A program made the position numbers and the translations under genes. DNA of 64,000 nt from contig CAMPDV010000538.1 of the NCBI GenBank assembly GCA_946699065.1, positions 124,001-188,000 of the forward strand, written 5' to 3'. Below are positions 10,961 to 25,619 of the stretch, piece by piece; position 1 is the first letter of the stretch; each line of letters opens with the position of its first letter. The notes under the pieces were generated by a model. That model saw only the letters and a program-made list of their open reading frames with translations. It was not told the origin of the DNA and did no database searches. Origin of the DNA: Loxodes magnus. Its lineage: Eukaryota > Ciliophora > Karyorelictea > Loxodida > Loxodidae.

Positions 10961-13931
10961 TATATAATAGGAAGTAGAATAATTGATTAATAAATTGAGT
11001 CTTTATTATAAATAAGATTTACAAATATTGAAATGAACTAAGTAGAAGAATTCACTTTGTAAATAATATCATTCTTGAGATGTACTGGCTGAATATCAAA
11101 ATAAGAAGCTTAGGATACAAATAATAATTTTGAGATTCCATTAAAAGCTCCTTTATGTGAGTATTTACTTATAATATAATAAGGTTTGATCTTTAAGATA
11201 AAAGGAATGCTAGAGAAATAAATAAAAGAATAACTAAAAATAAAATTAATTGTTGTCTAAATTTTTAGACACCAATTAATAAATGTTTGTTGTAATCATA
11301 TGAATTTTGTTCTTTGAGAATATATATTTTGCTGATTTTCATGAGGAGTTATATTTAAGATCACTTTTAATAGTCTGCATGATTGGTTAGATGTTAGTAG
11401 TTTGATGGAATACATAAATAAAGATATTAAAGGAATATATACCTCAAAATTATACTATTTAAGCTATTTTTCTTAACAGCAAAAATTAAGAAATTTGCTT
11501 TAGTCACTTTGATTTTTTTGAAAGTACTAGAAAGATTATATTTTTATTATCAAGTTTTCAATAACTCAATTATTACCAACAATCCCAAAAGTTGTTAAAA
11601 TGGACTACCGTAATATATTTCTATATCTTATCAATTTTGCTTGCAATAGTTTGTATACCTTTTCCTTTTTTTATATGTAGCTAGAAATAATATATACATG
11701 AAACTAGCAAGCAGTAGCTTACTTATGTGCTTAAGATATTAAAAAAATTGAAGTTATTAGTAAGTTATCACCCATAAAAAATTCTGTTAGTCTGTATATT
11801 TTTAATTTTCTACTAAAAGAGCAAATTTCATTTTTAATACTCTTCAGAGTATCTCAAAAGAAAGCATATACTGTAATGAATGCTTTTCAATGTTTATCCT
11901 AATTTCGATATATACCTCCTTTTTAGACCAACAACATAAAATAAAAAAAATGATACAAGAAATTATAAGAATAATTCAGAAATGATCAAGAAAAAGAAAA
12001 AAGTAAACAAGATGCATAGATAAAGTAATTATTCAAATAGAACTAAAAATATAAAAAACTATTTAAAAAATTAAAAAATATAAGATATAAAAGCAGCAAA
12101 AATAATATATTAACAGTATAAAAGTCAGACTTAGTTTTCAAATACAATATATAACACCAAGTAACTAATTCATTAAAGAATAAGAGTTCATTTATAGACT
12201 TAGAACCCAATTTATATAGGCTTCAATCTTAGAAAGACATATTTATCAAGATTAAATATTATGAATATGTAACCAATAAGAATTATTTTAACACGTCTTT
12301 TAATGCTAATATTACAGTTAAATTATATAAGAGCAAAGTTTCCAGATTTAAGAATCAATATAAAGCCTAACACAAACATCAATTTGAAAAGAAGAAAAGA
12401 GTAAATCAAAAACGAAATTAGTAAAGTATAGGGGAAATTGATATAAATCAAGAATAGCCAAACTATTAATAAATTAAGAAACAAAAAAGAATAAATAAAT
12501 ATTAAAATATATTGATCTTAAGATTAAAAAACATTAGCTAGCGTAAAAGAATATTTACAAATAACTTGCTTTTAAAAATGATTGAGTGAAAACTAAATCT
12601 ATTAGTAATATGAGAATGAAGAAGATTTCAAATAATTATTTTTAAAATGAGCAAAGTTTAAAGAATAAGAGAAGCAAAAGAATAAAAAAATAAAGTAAAA
12701 TTAAAACAAAAATGAAAGTAAAAAGTTTCTGAAAGGGAGTGAAATCATAAAAGTAATTATATTAATCTGAAAGTAAAGCACTATATAATATATATTATAT
12801 TATTATATCTAATAAATACATTAAGTCATTGTTGCACTATAAGTAAGGTTATTTAGTTGGATATGATTAAATTGCTTACATCTAAGATGGAATGTACATT
12901 AAGTATCTTTTCAGCATTAGCATTGCATTTTTAGATGATTAAACAAGTTATTGATTGATTAGAGATCTTTAAGTATTACTATTATAGTAAATATCTTGAA
13001 AAGTATTGAATTATATATCTTAAGTTCTATCATTTCAATTGTCTTTCGATAGAAGCAAACATTATTTCCAGTTTTTATAAGTAATTAGTTCAATGGTTTA
13101 TAAATTAAGTTGTAAATGTAGTTCTATAAAGATAAATTTACATTAGTTAAACTTCAAGCATTAAGTGTAAATGAGCTGGTTAGTTAGCAAGAGATACACT
13201 TATATTTAAAATAATAATACTAGCAATCTAATAAATATCACTAGAAAGAGTCTTTAAAGGTATAGAATAAACTTAATAAAATAGTTAAATGCAGTTTTAG
13301 CTTTAACCAAAATCATTAATAAATACTAAGAAATTGATTTAACATTCTTTTATAATAAACTTTCTTTTAAATTATGAATGAAAATAGTTAAATACTCTAT
13401 AAATACATTTTTACCTTTAAATAAGTTCAGAGTATTTAGACCTAATAAAGAATTGTATAGAAATAGTAAAGATAAAATGATGTTAAATGAATAGATATGT
13501 CTTTAATATAAACTTAAGAAAAAATTAACTTTAATTAGATATATTTAATTAGTTTAACGAATATAATAAGCATAATACTAAGATTTACACTAGGTAAACT
13601 TTTATTAAAGTGAAAATTAAAATTCCTTAGTTTTGGTAATTTTTAATAAATTATTCCTTTTTTAGTTAAATAAGCTCATCTATTAGGTGATAACATTTAC
13701 CTAAAAATTAGAGAGTTAAACTTTTTAAATTCTATCAATTAAGCTATTTTTTGAGATGCATGCTATTTCAAGTTATTGAAGCACTTAAATATGTTTTTTA
13801 TCTAAAAAATATTTATTATTAACTTCAATTTGCTTTGATTATCTATAAAACAGAATCTCAAAATATTTAATAAAGATTTAGTAGGTTAAACTTTTGTTAT
13901 CTAACTAAAGGAAATGTCTAATATAACTATA
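10961..13931. other. Very AT-rich intergenic DNA
   Basis: Long A/T runs and short ATAT tracts (for example near 12784-12808) dominate. No frame on either strand shows motif-like or G-first codon texture that I trust. I see no RNA gene here. Confidence 0.5.
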
Positions 13932-15493
13932 GTGAAAAATAGCCAGCTTAAATTCCTCAAGAACTAACACGTGTCTTATTCAGCCTTGATCTACTAAATC
14001 TATCTAATTTTCTTTTACAATAACTAATTTTCTTTCATATGGCTGCTAGTCTTCAATTAGGATTATTTTTAAACTACCACATTCTTCATAAAATCTAATT
14101 AGTCCATTTTAAAATTAATTGAGGTTAATTACCTCTTTATTTTCATTTAGCTATAAATCAATATTTACCAAAGTTAAATTCCCATTTCTTATTTCATGGC
14201 TAACTATTTTCACTCCGTTTTCAGATTCAACAATACTTGTATTGTAGAAATCAATTTCCTTTCCTTAAACTTTTTTAAGCAACCTTTGGCTCTAAATAGA
14301 TTGAGGAGCTTTTAGGATTATTTACTGTTTTATTTATAATTTCATTTGCTATGAAAAGTCTTTTCCAAAAAATTTCATAACATTGTATGAATCCATCGTT
14401 TAAAACAGCACCATAACTACTTCAGCTTTGTTCCTTATTATTTTCGCTCCTAGTATTAATTAGGATTTTACTATTGTTTCTTAGAAAGAAAGGACTTCTT
14501 ATATCTCTATATTGCCTTCAGAATTTATTTATTTTACTATTTTTTGAATTTTAATTTGATTACCTTTCTAATCACTGGATACAATAATAAGTGCTTCTTA
14601 TTATAAGCAACAATCTTCAATACAATCTAGTCATTTTACTATCTTTGTTTCTTTGGTGCTGAACGAACTTCCTAACAGATTTATTTCATTGAGATCACAT
14701 TCTTTCATATAAATGTTATTTAGCTTACTATTTTTTATCTGGCTGTTTGCTAATTTACATCTATAAAATATTCCATTAGAAATGTCTGCCTTTTCTATTT
14801 TTAAATTCTATAGATCTTATTCTTAAAACTGATAGCCAGCCTTAGTAAGAATTGTTAAGGCATTTGAACTTGATAATTTGTTCTTTTAGATAAAATTAGA
14901 ATTGCACACCATATCTAATAAGCCTTTTATCAAGCTGTTTCAGCTTTACTCAGTTTGCATCTAAAGCAAGCCTACACAAAAATCAATTACACCTGGATTG
15001 TCATAAAGGGAGAGTAAATTGAAGTTACTTGCATTAATATCAAACTCTAAGTCAAATATTTAATTTTTATCTCAGTTACTTGTTTTATCTTACGGTTCAA
15101 ACAAGTTTAAGCACTAAAAGAATTCATAAAAGCTATAATGGAATCAAATCTAAGAAGAGCTTTTAACATTAGACTATAAGAACTGTAAAGGCAAAGCCCT
15201 TTAAATAGCACTCTTTTATCAAGTATTATAGCTTCTTTCCCCCATGACTTCGTTTAATATTTACTCTGCCTAAGAAACTGAGATTTTGTTGTTACTAGTT
15301 CACTGCTTAAAGCTGAAGATCTTGCAAATAGTAAACAATTCTTTGACAAATCCTTATTAGAAGCTCTAAAAATTATTTTCCTTTTTATGCTAGCTAAGTG
15401 CTTCCTTTGATCCAAAGAACATTTCCTTAATAAAGCTATAGTATATCATAAAGAGATTCCATCCTTCATTCTATATATCTCTCATCTACTACT
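13932..15493 (-). pseudogene. Truncated third copy of the block A NTPase gene
   Basis: This stretch matches 3757-5317 in the same orientation, with a handful of substitutions and no net insertion or deletion (a constant offset of about 10,174 across the copy). It covers roughly residues 335-855 of the NTPase, from after the NTPase domain through the pentapeptide-like section into the propeller-like section. It lacks the Walker motifs and the zinc region. Both borders are abrupt: beyond 13932 and 15493 the similarity disappears. The reading frame is preserved, but no start, stop or promoter is evident. A recent partial duplication, or a donor of variation by gene conversion, are possible readings. 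Confidence 0.8.
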
Positions 15494-17957
15494 TTCAGCT
15501 TAGGTAGTAAGAGACTCATTCAAAATGGAAGCAAACTAGATGCCTTACAATAGTTATATTTCGTCTTAAAATTAAAGATGATTTTCTATATTATCTCTTA
15601 CTAAATAACTAGATATTAATTATAATAAAGCAATCATTATAATTAGAATTTACAAGAAACTAGCCTTTTATTTTAAAATATAGTTAAATATCTATATCAA
15701 TATTTTATTTTTCCTAAAAGGACTTGCTGATCTTATTGCTAAAAAGTTAGTTACTATTAATAACCTGAGACTGTAAGTTAGCCGTAATAAGTTATGAAGA
15801 AACACTAATTTCAGTCTAGAATTGGATTTTATTTGACTAGCTTACATAAGTCAAAAGACTTGTTTCTTTATTTTTAAAACAACTTAGCAAACTAGAGAAT
15901 AGAATTTTCTTGGATATATAGCATTAATCTAAATCTTGCGGGTAGTTTAAAAAATGTCCATTCAAAGGTTACTCAAGGTTTTATATATTTGCATCTCTTC
16001 TTTAAATACCAAGCAAAGCAATTTTTCAGTATTTTACTAGTTGAATATCTTTTATTTATGATTGGCATTTCCTAGGAATATAAATATTTTATCTTGCTAA
16101 ATATATACAGTTCAATTATTAACTTTCATTAATCATAATGAAAATCTCAATTTCTTTCTAAGTATTTAAATAGAAAAGTATCTTGATAATAGCTATTAAC
16201 TTTAAAATATTAAATTGGTTTTCTCTAAGGACCATATCTAGATTTTATGTCTCTTCGCTTTATAGGAACCTTTTAAACTTTCTAGTTACTTCTACTCTAC
16301 TCCAGGTCAAAGCTACTATATAATTAGCAAACTTTTCACTTAGCTAGCATCAAGCAACTCTCTTATCTAAGCTTAATTAAGTAATTAGAAATGTATCCAT
16401 TTACTGGAATATCTGCACTTCTTTACATCCTTAAGCTTACTATTGAAGCATTTTGGCATAATTATCTTTTTATTGCTTGTTGGATTATATGTTCATTATT
16501 TTATCGGCAGCCTAACTTTATTTATTTTGTAGGATTTGGGATTGCAGTATAAGCCATTAAGTATAGATAAAAGCCCAAAACTTTTAACTTAAGCAATAAA
16601 AATACAGAAGACTGAATGACAGCAGGATAGAATAAGAAGCCTTATCTTAAACACCATGCTCTCTAATACACTTAGAGCATTATTTTTAAGCCTGCTCTTT
16701 ATTTATTTACATATATCAACATTATACTAAAGACTAACTACGTTTCTATAAGGAACTTCTTTAATTAAGTCATACTAATTAGACAAACCAGAGGATAAAT
16801 GCTACAAAAGTATTTCAATCGAAATGAAGGGAAAATGAAATGATTAAGTGTAGTAGTTAGATATAAATAAAAGCTTAGTTAGATATCCTTAAAGTAGATA
16901 GGCGATTAGTAATGATAGTATATGATAAACTTCTAGATTGTTGTATTATATATATAAAAGCTTTCTGAATGATGGCTTTATCATAATGAGAGTGAAAACT
17001 TTACTATGTAAATTAATAGTTTCGAATTAATAAACAAAGTGGAAAATTACTTATTTGCTTAAGGTAATTAAAACCATTATTCAAACGAATATCTTTCAAG
17101 CTTTCTAGCTTCACTTATAAAAGAATTGAGAGAAATCCTTAAGAACTAGTACTTAGATATTCTTATTTTTGATTTTTATTCAATTTTAAAATATATTCAG
17201 TGATAGAAAATTTGAATCTAAAATTTCAAACCTCTATGATATGGTTTTTCTTTCATAAAATAAGATTCCTATAAAGATAATAGCATTACTATTATCTTCT
17301 TAGATTTTATTTCTCAGTAGGTTTATCAATTAGATTTCATAAATAGTTAATAGAACAAACCCTAACTAACTTTTCACTTCGCTAATAGTCATTAATTTAC
17401 TTTTACTCATCCCTTTAAATGCAAAATGAGTATCGACTCGTTAGATTGAGCGAATCTTAACGTACTATTTTATAACTTAAGCTTAAAAAGTTTCCCATAA
17501 GATTACTAAGTTTTTGTAATTAATAGTTCTAAAGACTCTGAGATTAAAGGCATCTTACTTAATACCAAGCTAGAGTTAAATCATGCAATAACGAAAAGAT
17601 ATTTAAGTCCTTTTATACTTTCAACTAACCTAATTATTATTAATATAATTAGCTTTAGTAGTTTAAGTGCTTTTACTAAAAAGTAGTTTGATATATAAAT
17701 CAAACTTAAAATTTAGAAATAATCCAGCAACTCTATTTATTTCTCGTCAAGTCTTGTGCAAAAATTAATAATTTAATTATAGAAAGCATACCTAATGAAT
17801 TCTTAGTAGCATTCAGCAAACAAGTAAACAATTCTATTATCTACTCTTAAATTTAATTCTTAACTCTCTTCTCTTAAACTAACTGAGATGATAAAATTAG
17901 ATAAATAAGCGTTTTTTATAAGCTTTAAATTATTTTCCACTTAAATTTAAAAATAAA
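15494..17957. other. AT-rich intergenic DNA upstream of the beta-helix gene
   Basis: I looked for domain signatures on both strands. Some stretches around 16440-16560 translate to hydrophobic sequence, but this cannot be separated from chance under a code without TAA/TAG stops. Nothing further can be supported. Confidence 0.45.
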
Positions 17958-20900
17958 ATGTGACTTAACTAGCCCACATTTTTAGTTATAGTTATAGCTG
18001 CTCTTTAGTTTGTTTCTTAGGCTGCTGTATTTTATGTTACAACTCCTGGAATTCTAACTGCTTTGAATGTTACCTAATCTTTAGGAACATATGATGCTCC
18101 TTTCACGTCTATATCATAAACAGTTTACAATCTACCTAGCAACTCCTCTAACCAAATTTTTATCTCTCCTCATTTTCATTTTTTGGAGTGCTTGAACTGC
18201 TCAGAATGCCTAGATCCATGTGAGATTATAAGAGGTGGGTTATAAGGAAGCTAGAAAAAAATAATAATGCTCTAAGCATATTCCTGCTAAGAATAAGAGG
18301 AAGAAGATCCTATGTGTTTCAATTACAAGGATTAAGCTACAATCTATGTATAGAAAGCTGAAGTACATATGAGATTAAAAGGTGACTTACTAGAAATAAA
18401 GGACTTAGTTATTTCAGGTGAATAACTACAAAATAATCTCTCTTGCACTGAAATTGATTGCTAATAATATTAAAGCTATACACTTATAGATTCAGAGTCA
18501 TCAACCATAAGAATCCTCACTTCAACAATAAAGCATTTCTAGTTACAATTTAAAGCTTATTTATATTTGGAGAGAAGCGTAATGGAATTGGGTAACGTGA
18601 AGATAAAGAATTGCATAGCTGATGTTTAGCAATATATTATATTCACATAAAGCTCAGCAGTCTTAGTATAGAATAGTATTTTTACTTAGAATAAAGAAAA
18701 TATCTTTATGAGCATTGGATCTAAACTAACTATTAGAAGCTCTACATTCTAGAGTAATGATGCTATGTATGGCTGCATATAGTTTCTGTTCTCTAGCTTG
18801 TTCATCTAAACTTCTTATTTTATCTTTAACGGAGAATATTCTGGATACTATGGAGGTGCTTTGTTAGCAATAAATTCCAATCTGTATGTTGACTAGAGTA
18901 TATTTTTCTAAAATAAAGCTTAAGAAATAGGTGGAGCAATATTCAGCTAGAATTCAAATGTTAGTCTAACATCCTGTGATTTCATAGAAAACGAAGCTAG
19001 TTTTGGAGGAGTATTTTTTTTAACGCAGTCTTAATGTAAATAAATATTTAACTGTAGCTTTATCTAAAATAAGGCATCTAAATAAGGAGGAGCTATTTAT
19101 TCAGTTGAAAGCTCAGTGATGCTAATAAGTTAAGTATCAGCAATAAGCAACGAAGCAAAAGCGTTTGGAGATTCGGTTTTTCATACTGTCAAATGTAGAC
19201 CAACTGATAAATAATGCTTACAAGGAGAATAGTGCCTAATTAATTGGAGGAGCTTTGCTTTTTAATGGCAGTAATATTAGATTAATTACCAATAACTAAT
19301 TTCTAAAAAATAAAGCTTAGATGTTTGGAGGCGCTATTTATATTACATTTACTTAAGTTTATTACATTTCTAATAGCAAATTTATAGCAAATATTGGAGG
19401 AGCTATCTCCGCTTTATAATCTGATATAGTAGAAATTATAAACTGCTAATTTATAAAAAATGTAGTTCTAACTTTAGATGGAGGAGCAATTTTTGTATCT
19501 AATACAAATATAATAAGCATTGAAAATGTCATTGGTATAGAAAACTAGGCAATAACTATGAAAGGAGGCTTTTTATTTGCTTATTACTGCAGATTAGTTT
19601 ATATTTCCAACTGCCTTTTTACAGGTAATTAGGCTAAATAAAGTGGAGGTGCTTTATATTTTAATTAACTAAGTGACTAAACTTCTACCTTAATAATAAA
19701 CAGCACTTTTATAGCTAATGAAGCTAATAGAGGAAGTATTGTTTACAGTAGTAAATGAAAGCTAGTTTTATAAGATTTAAGAATCAAGCATAACAAAGGA
19801 GCTGAGTATGGAAATTTTTACTTTGACTCTAACAAAGTTACAGTCATATAAGCTTATGCTTAGAACAATACAGCAATTAAAGGAGCATCCATATATGCCT
19901 TTAATTCGGATGTTTATATAGAAAACTCTATTTTTTTCTAAAATATAGCTATAGAAGGAGCCTTTCTTTGATTAGAAAAAAGCAAGTTAGAAATAAAAAA
20001 TATACTAGTATATGAAAATACAGCTGCTAGTGGAGCAGGATTATGATCACTTAACACAGAAGTTCTTATTTTTAACAGTGAGTTTAAGAGAAATAAAGCT
20101 GAAAATCAAGGTGGAAATTTATATTCTCAGTAGTCAAATATTATACTGAAGCAAACCAAAATGTAAATGAATCAAGCAGGTAATGGAGCTACTTTATATA
20201 TATCATAATCGAATGTAAGTATAATTGAATGCTAGTTAACTGATAATTAAGCTTTAAAAGGATCTATCCTTGTTCTATAAAGTTAAAATACTTTCCTTAG
20301 TTAATTAAATTTCAGCAACAATACATCCAACTAAGGCAATATTATACTAGTAGCATTTACTCATACTTTACTACTAAACCAGTGTAATTTCTAACTTAAC
20401 AGTGCTAATGCAATTGTACTTGGTCTAGATGTTGGCTTTTTAGTTATTGATAGAAACATTTATCTTCATAACTCTGTATATGAACTAATATAAGCAAGAA
20501 ATACTAATATTAGCATATTTTCTACTTTAATGCAAAGTAACTAAATAAAATAAGGATCGTTGATTGAAATTTCTAGCGTTAAGTTCTAATTTTAAAATTG
20601 CTCAGTACTATAAAATGATGCTTTGTCTGACTTTTCAATTATCTTAAAAAACGCTTAAGGAATTATTGAAAATTCAAGATTTGAAGGAAATAAAGGGTTT
20701 AAAGGAGCTTCAGTTTTCTCTCTTATTTCAAACTATTAAATCATTAACTGCTCATTTCAGACTAATGAAGCGAAAATTTCTGGAGGAGTAATTGAATCAA
20801 GTAGAGATACAATATTGATTTAGAAATGTAGTTTTGGCAATAATAAAGCCATCAATGGAGCAGTATTTTCAATATCTTATACTAATATTACTTTATAAGA

Positions 20901-23900
20901 AGTTAGCTGTAGGAATAATAGTGCTGCCATTGGAGGTGTTTTTAAATCTGTTATGTCAACTGTTATAGTCATAAACTCGACGTTTCAAAGCAATTCGGCA
21001 GTTGAAGGAGCTGTTTTTCATATTTAATCTTCAGATCTAAACTTAAACAAAGTGAATTGCATCAATAACTATGCAATAAGTAAAGGGGGAGTAACTTTCA
21101 TGTAATAAGACAGTAATTTAAACGTAAATAATTCTCATTTCTCGAAGTGTAAGGCAGAAGAAGGAGCAATATTATATGTATAGAATTCCTACTTTTTACT
21201 AAATAGCTCTCTTATCTTCGAAAATCACGCTTTTTCAACTGGATCAATCAATATATGAATTTCTCTTAAATAAAAGTAAAGTTAGATCTGGAATACCTAA
21301 ATATATAATAATAGTGGAGAAGCTTCCTCCATTTTTATCTATCAGAGCTAAATGAGTTTAAAGAATATTTCTGTTAGTAATAACCACGCTAATGATATGA
21401 CATCTGGAATTTTTATTCGCAGCTCAAAAGTTTCCATTTCAGAGTCAACTTTTTAGAACTAAATATCCTAAAATGGAGCTTTCATCTCAAGTGATTTTAG
21501 TTCAGATGTAGAAATAAGTTACTCTTAATTCCAAAATGGACAAGGAAGTTAAGGTGGAGCTATATATCTATCGAACTCGCATTTAATACTAAATTTTTCA
21601 AACTTCAAAGATATGTTTGCGGACCAAAATGGAGGGGCAATATTTGCTGTGTAGTCTAATTTGTATATTAATGGCGCATCTTTCTTTAATAGCAGCTCTA
21701 TACTTCAAGGTTCGGTTATTTATTTAAAGTATTCCATAATGGATATAGAAAAAAGCACTTTAGATAGTTACGTTAATACTGCCTTAGTAATAGAAAAGAG
21801 TTCAGTAAATATAAAGTCTTCTAAGTTTAAGGATGGATATAGCAGAAATATCTAAGGATTTGCTATCTTATCCATTGATTCTCAAGCGAGCATAATCGAT
21901 TGTATATGCACTAATTAAACGTCAAAATGAGGCTCTTGTTTTACCATTATAAATAGTAATTTACTCTATAGCTGCTTGATAAAAAATAACATTTTCGAGT
22001 AGAGCACAGCATAAGAGCATGGAGGTGCAGGCTATTGCTTAAACGCTAATATTACCTTTGAAAAAAACATATTTTAGAATAAAAAAATTGATGGAGATTA
22101 AAAGTAGATAGCAAGAGGAGGAGCTTTAAGACTAGAATGTGATTATTTATATAGCTGTGAGTATTAAATCAAAAATAACACCTTTACCAATAACACTGTA
22201 TTAAGAAGCTGAAGTGAAGGAGGAGCTATATCCTTCTAGGGGACTTTTCCTATTTTTATACCTGGTATTGATAGTGAAGAAATATGTCCATTATTTAAAA
22301 ATAATTCAGCCTTTTATGGGAATAATATAGCGTCGTTTGCCTACCAATTAACTAATATATCAATTGATGACGCTTTAGCTCATTGTTGGTAGAGCGAATC
22401 TTAAAAATAACTGATGTCCTAACTTCCTGGATACCCTACATCTTAAAAAATATTTTTCTTAGCTGATATCTTTGGACAGGTTATAAAGACAGATAATTTC
22501 TCAAACGTTTAAGTATCATCTTGTAATGAAAATGCAACCTTAGAGGGAGAAACTAAAAAATAAGCAGAAATGGGAGTTTATAATATAGAAAGTATAATAA
22601 TAAAAGCAAAGCCTGGAAATATAGCATTGCTATAGATATAAACAGACGCTATAAGCAAAAATTATTATAGAGTATCTGAAGTAAATAGCAAAGTATAAAT
22701 TTAAGTGTATATCTAGAAATGTCTGTAAGGATAAATTCTAATTAATGGAAATTAATGCTAAAACTGTCTCTTTGGGTATTTCTCTTTTGATGAAAATAAT
22801 ACTTAATGCAAAGATTGTGTAGAAGGAAGTGTATGCTATGGAGGAGATTTAATTACTACCAAAGAAGGATACTGAAGAGAAGATTTTAGATCAGAAGATA
22901 TCAATAAATGTCTTAATAAGCAAGCTTGCTTAGGTAGCTAATTATCAAACAGTTATACAACTAATTATCTTAAAGAAGCTGATGCTGAAATAAGGAAAAA
23001 GATGAGAGATTAAGTAAACTGGTAAGGAAAATGCAATGATAACTATGAAGGTGTTTTATGTGATGTGTGTAAATAAGATTACACAAAAGATTTTCGTAAT
23101 AATTGTAAGAAATGCTTAGACTAGGATTAAATAATAGTTCTAACATTATTTATCTTTGTAGTCTTTATAGTTTTCATATTGTATATAGTTAAGCAGACAC
23201 TGTCATCTATATACGGAAAAGAAAGTATTAATGGCGATTACTTCAAGATTTTAACCAACTACATGCAGTTTTAGTTTCTTATTTAAAATTTTAACTTCAA
23301 ATGACCTAAAACATTTTAAGATTTTTTCCAAATAAAAGAGCTTTATAGCTAGGCAACTACTTCTATTTTTGGATTTGATTGCCTTTTATAAGAAGGAGAA
23401 AACAGATATTACAATAAAACAATTGCAACTATTACCATGCCCTTTGCAATAATAATAATCACTACATTTATTATGTTTTTGAAATCTGCAATTAAGAAGT
23501 AGGCATTTAACTAGAAAACTTTCATTTCCGTCTTGAGTGTCTCCTTTTTCTAACTTAACACCAATCTGATAAAAGCTCTATTTGGTGTGTTTAGTTGCTA
23601 GAAGTTATCTTAAGATAAATGGATTTTAAATGCTTATACGAACATTGAATGCTGGAAAGGAAAGCATCTAATATTTGCATTAACTGTAGCATTTCCAAGT
23701 TTTTTATTTTTTGGAGTATTTATTCCTCTAATAATTTTTCTATATATTTACAAGAATAGAAAGTCCTAGATTAAGAAATCTCTCTTTAAGTTCCTAACAA
23801 TAGGCTTTAGAGAAGAGTATTATTACTGAGAATTCGTTAAAATATACGAAAAGTTTGCAATATCCCTAGTTTTCGTTTTCCTATAGAGCTCTACAGTAAT

Positions 23901-25060
23901 ATTCCAGTTTTGGTGCTTAATCTTTATCCTAATATTGTGCATTTACCTATAAATACAATGTAACCCTTACTCTAAGCCTGAGTTAAGTAAGTTGGAAATG
24001 AATTCTTTAGTAATTTCAGCTTTTGTTCTGTATTTTGGTATCTACTTTGAATCTAACGAACGCTATAACTTTATTGACCTCATAACTTTTATCCTCCTCA
24101 TTTTGTTTAATTTCTACTTCCTCACTTTCTGGTTTCGCTAGGTACTTATAGAGATTTCCTATCAGTAATAAATAAATTCAACTAAGTCTTTCTTACGTCT
24201 ATTTACTCCTATGATATAAATAAGACTTCTAGACATAGTTTAAAACTGGGATAAGCAAAAGGAAAAAAAGTAAGCTAAGAGTTAGTATTTTAAGAAACTG
24301 GAGAGCTAAATAAGACAAAGGTTTAGTAAGAAAGTAGCATAAGATACAATAGAAGTAGATTCATAACATCTAGAATACCTCAATAAGCATTAAGCTATAT
24401 TCACTATTTTAAGACTCTCAAGCTGTAACATGATTGAAGCTAATTGAGTTACTTAATTTGAGGTAATTAGATTTGAAGAGCTTTCACTTCTTTAATGCTA
24501 GAAATTTATTGCTTACCTAGCAAGAGTACTGAAATAAGTAGATTAATTAGTTCTTAATTTAGTATTAAGTGTTAAGGAAAAAAGCACCTTCCAGGAGGAA
24601 AGTAAAAAGGTAAGTAATAAATTTTCTACTGAAACTGAAATAAATAAGACTTAGAAGTCTAAAATGAAAATTAGAATTGGAAAAGTAATCAAAGAGACAC
24701 AAATATTGAAGATAAAAAATCCTTCACTAAGTTGTATAATTTGGAGAAGAGAATGAAAGGTAATTTAAACTTGAGAAATTCTCAGCTAATAATTTTGGAG
24801 AAAAGCTATAAGTTGATAAAAAAGTGACAGTATAAACGAAAAAAAACCTTGAGATAAGAACCTCCCAAAGATCTATCATAAACTTTGGATACTTCATAAA
24901 TAATGGAAGACTAAGCTTCCACCTAATTTTTGCAAGACTAAGATACAAATTTGAAAAAAACATTTGATTTAACTAATTATAACTAAATTGAGTTGGAGGA
25001 AGGAAAAAAGTAAGAGGATGGCCAGTTAATGAGAAGTAAGGCCAAAAGGAGAAATAATAT
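17958..25060. repeat. Block B, left copy (inverted relative to 57544-64000)
   Basis: From about 19,460 to 25,050 this block matches the reverse complement of 57544-64000, with close similarity in the repeat and membrane parts and much lower similarity in the cytoplasmic tail. The part before 19,460 has its partner beyond the right edge of the window. The main structural difference is an 840-bp insertion in the right copy at 59826-60665. Confidence 0.85.
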
Positions 25061-25619
25061 TAATTCTAAGTTTAACTTTCTTAATTAAAATTAAAAGGGA
25101 TTAATAGCTTCTAAATCAAAGCATGTTCATAGTAATTATTATTATAATGCTAAGTTTGAAATAAAAAGGAAAATAATTAAGCAATTGATTTTTTAATTAA
25201 GCATGGTAAGATAAACTAAAGAAAGAAAAAGGTAGAGTGAATATTTAAATCTAAATATGCTAATAAAGATGTTAAGAGCTTGTTTAATAAATAAGCTTAG
25301 TAAATAAATTAAAAATTTACAAGTTAAGGAAATAAATTTAGGCTAAAAGAGAATTAGGCTATTATCTGTATAAGTAACTAGATTTATTGTATAGAGTTAT
25401 AAAATCAAGTAATATATTCAAATAGACTACTATAAATTCTAAAGTATTAATATATCTACGAAGGTATAGAATATGGACTATTATTAAAATCAGTTTGCTT
25501 TATTTAAGCAAAAAGAACAAGGTATATATATTTCAGAAGTTGTTGATCGATAAAAGCTAGGCTTTTATTAGCATTTAAAAGTACAATCTAATAAATTTTA
25601 TTAAATCAAATTTATTTGA
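17958..25619 (+). CDS. Giant beta-helix (PMP-repeat) multi-pass membrane protein, copy B
   Basis: The protein is over 2,300 residues. It begins with a signal peptide (MWLNQPTFLVIVIAALQF), followed by a cysteine-bearing region to about residue 150. From about residue 290 to 1460 there are dozens of repeats with GGA(I/V/L) and FxxNxA motifs, the signature of chlamydial polymorphic-outer-membrane-type right-handed beta-helices also common in ciliate surface proteins. A Cys-rich ephrin-receptor-like segment (about 22,700-23,130) precedes six or seven transmembrane helices (from about 23,137) and a charged cytoplasmic tail. Many TAA/TAG codons read as Gln; TGA reads as Trp at 19969 and 20044. The frame shifts near 19,180 and 24,720. 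Each can be explained by a short GT-AG intron or by an indel. Homology with copy B' ends near 25,050, so the given TGA end is only the first in-frame candidate. It is probably a cell-surface protein; its ligand is unknown. Confidence 0.75.
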
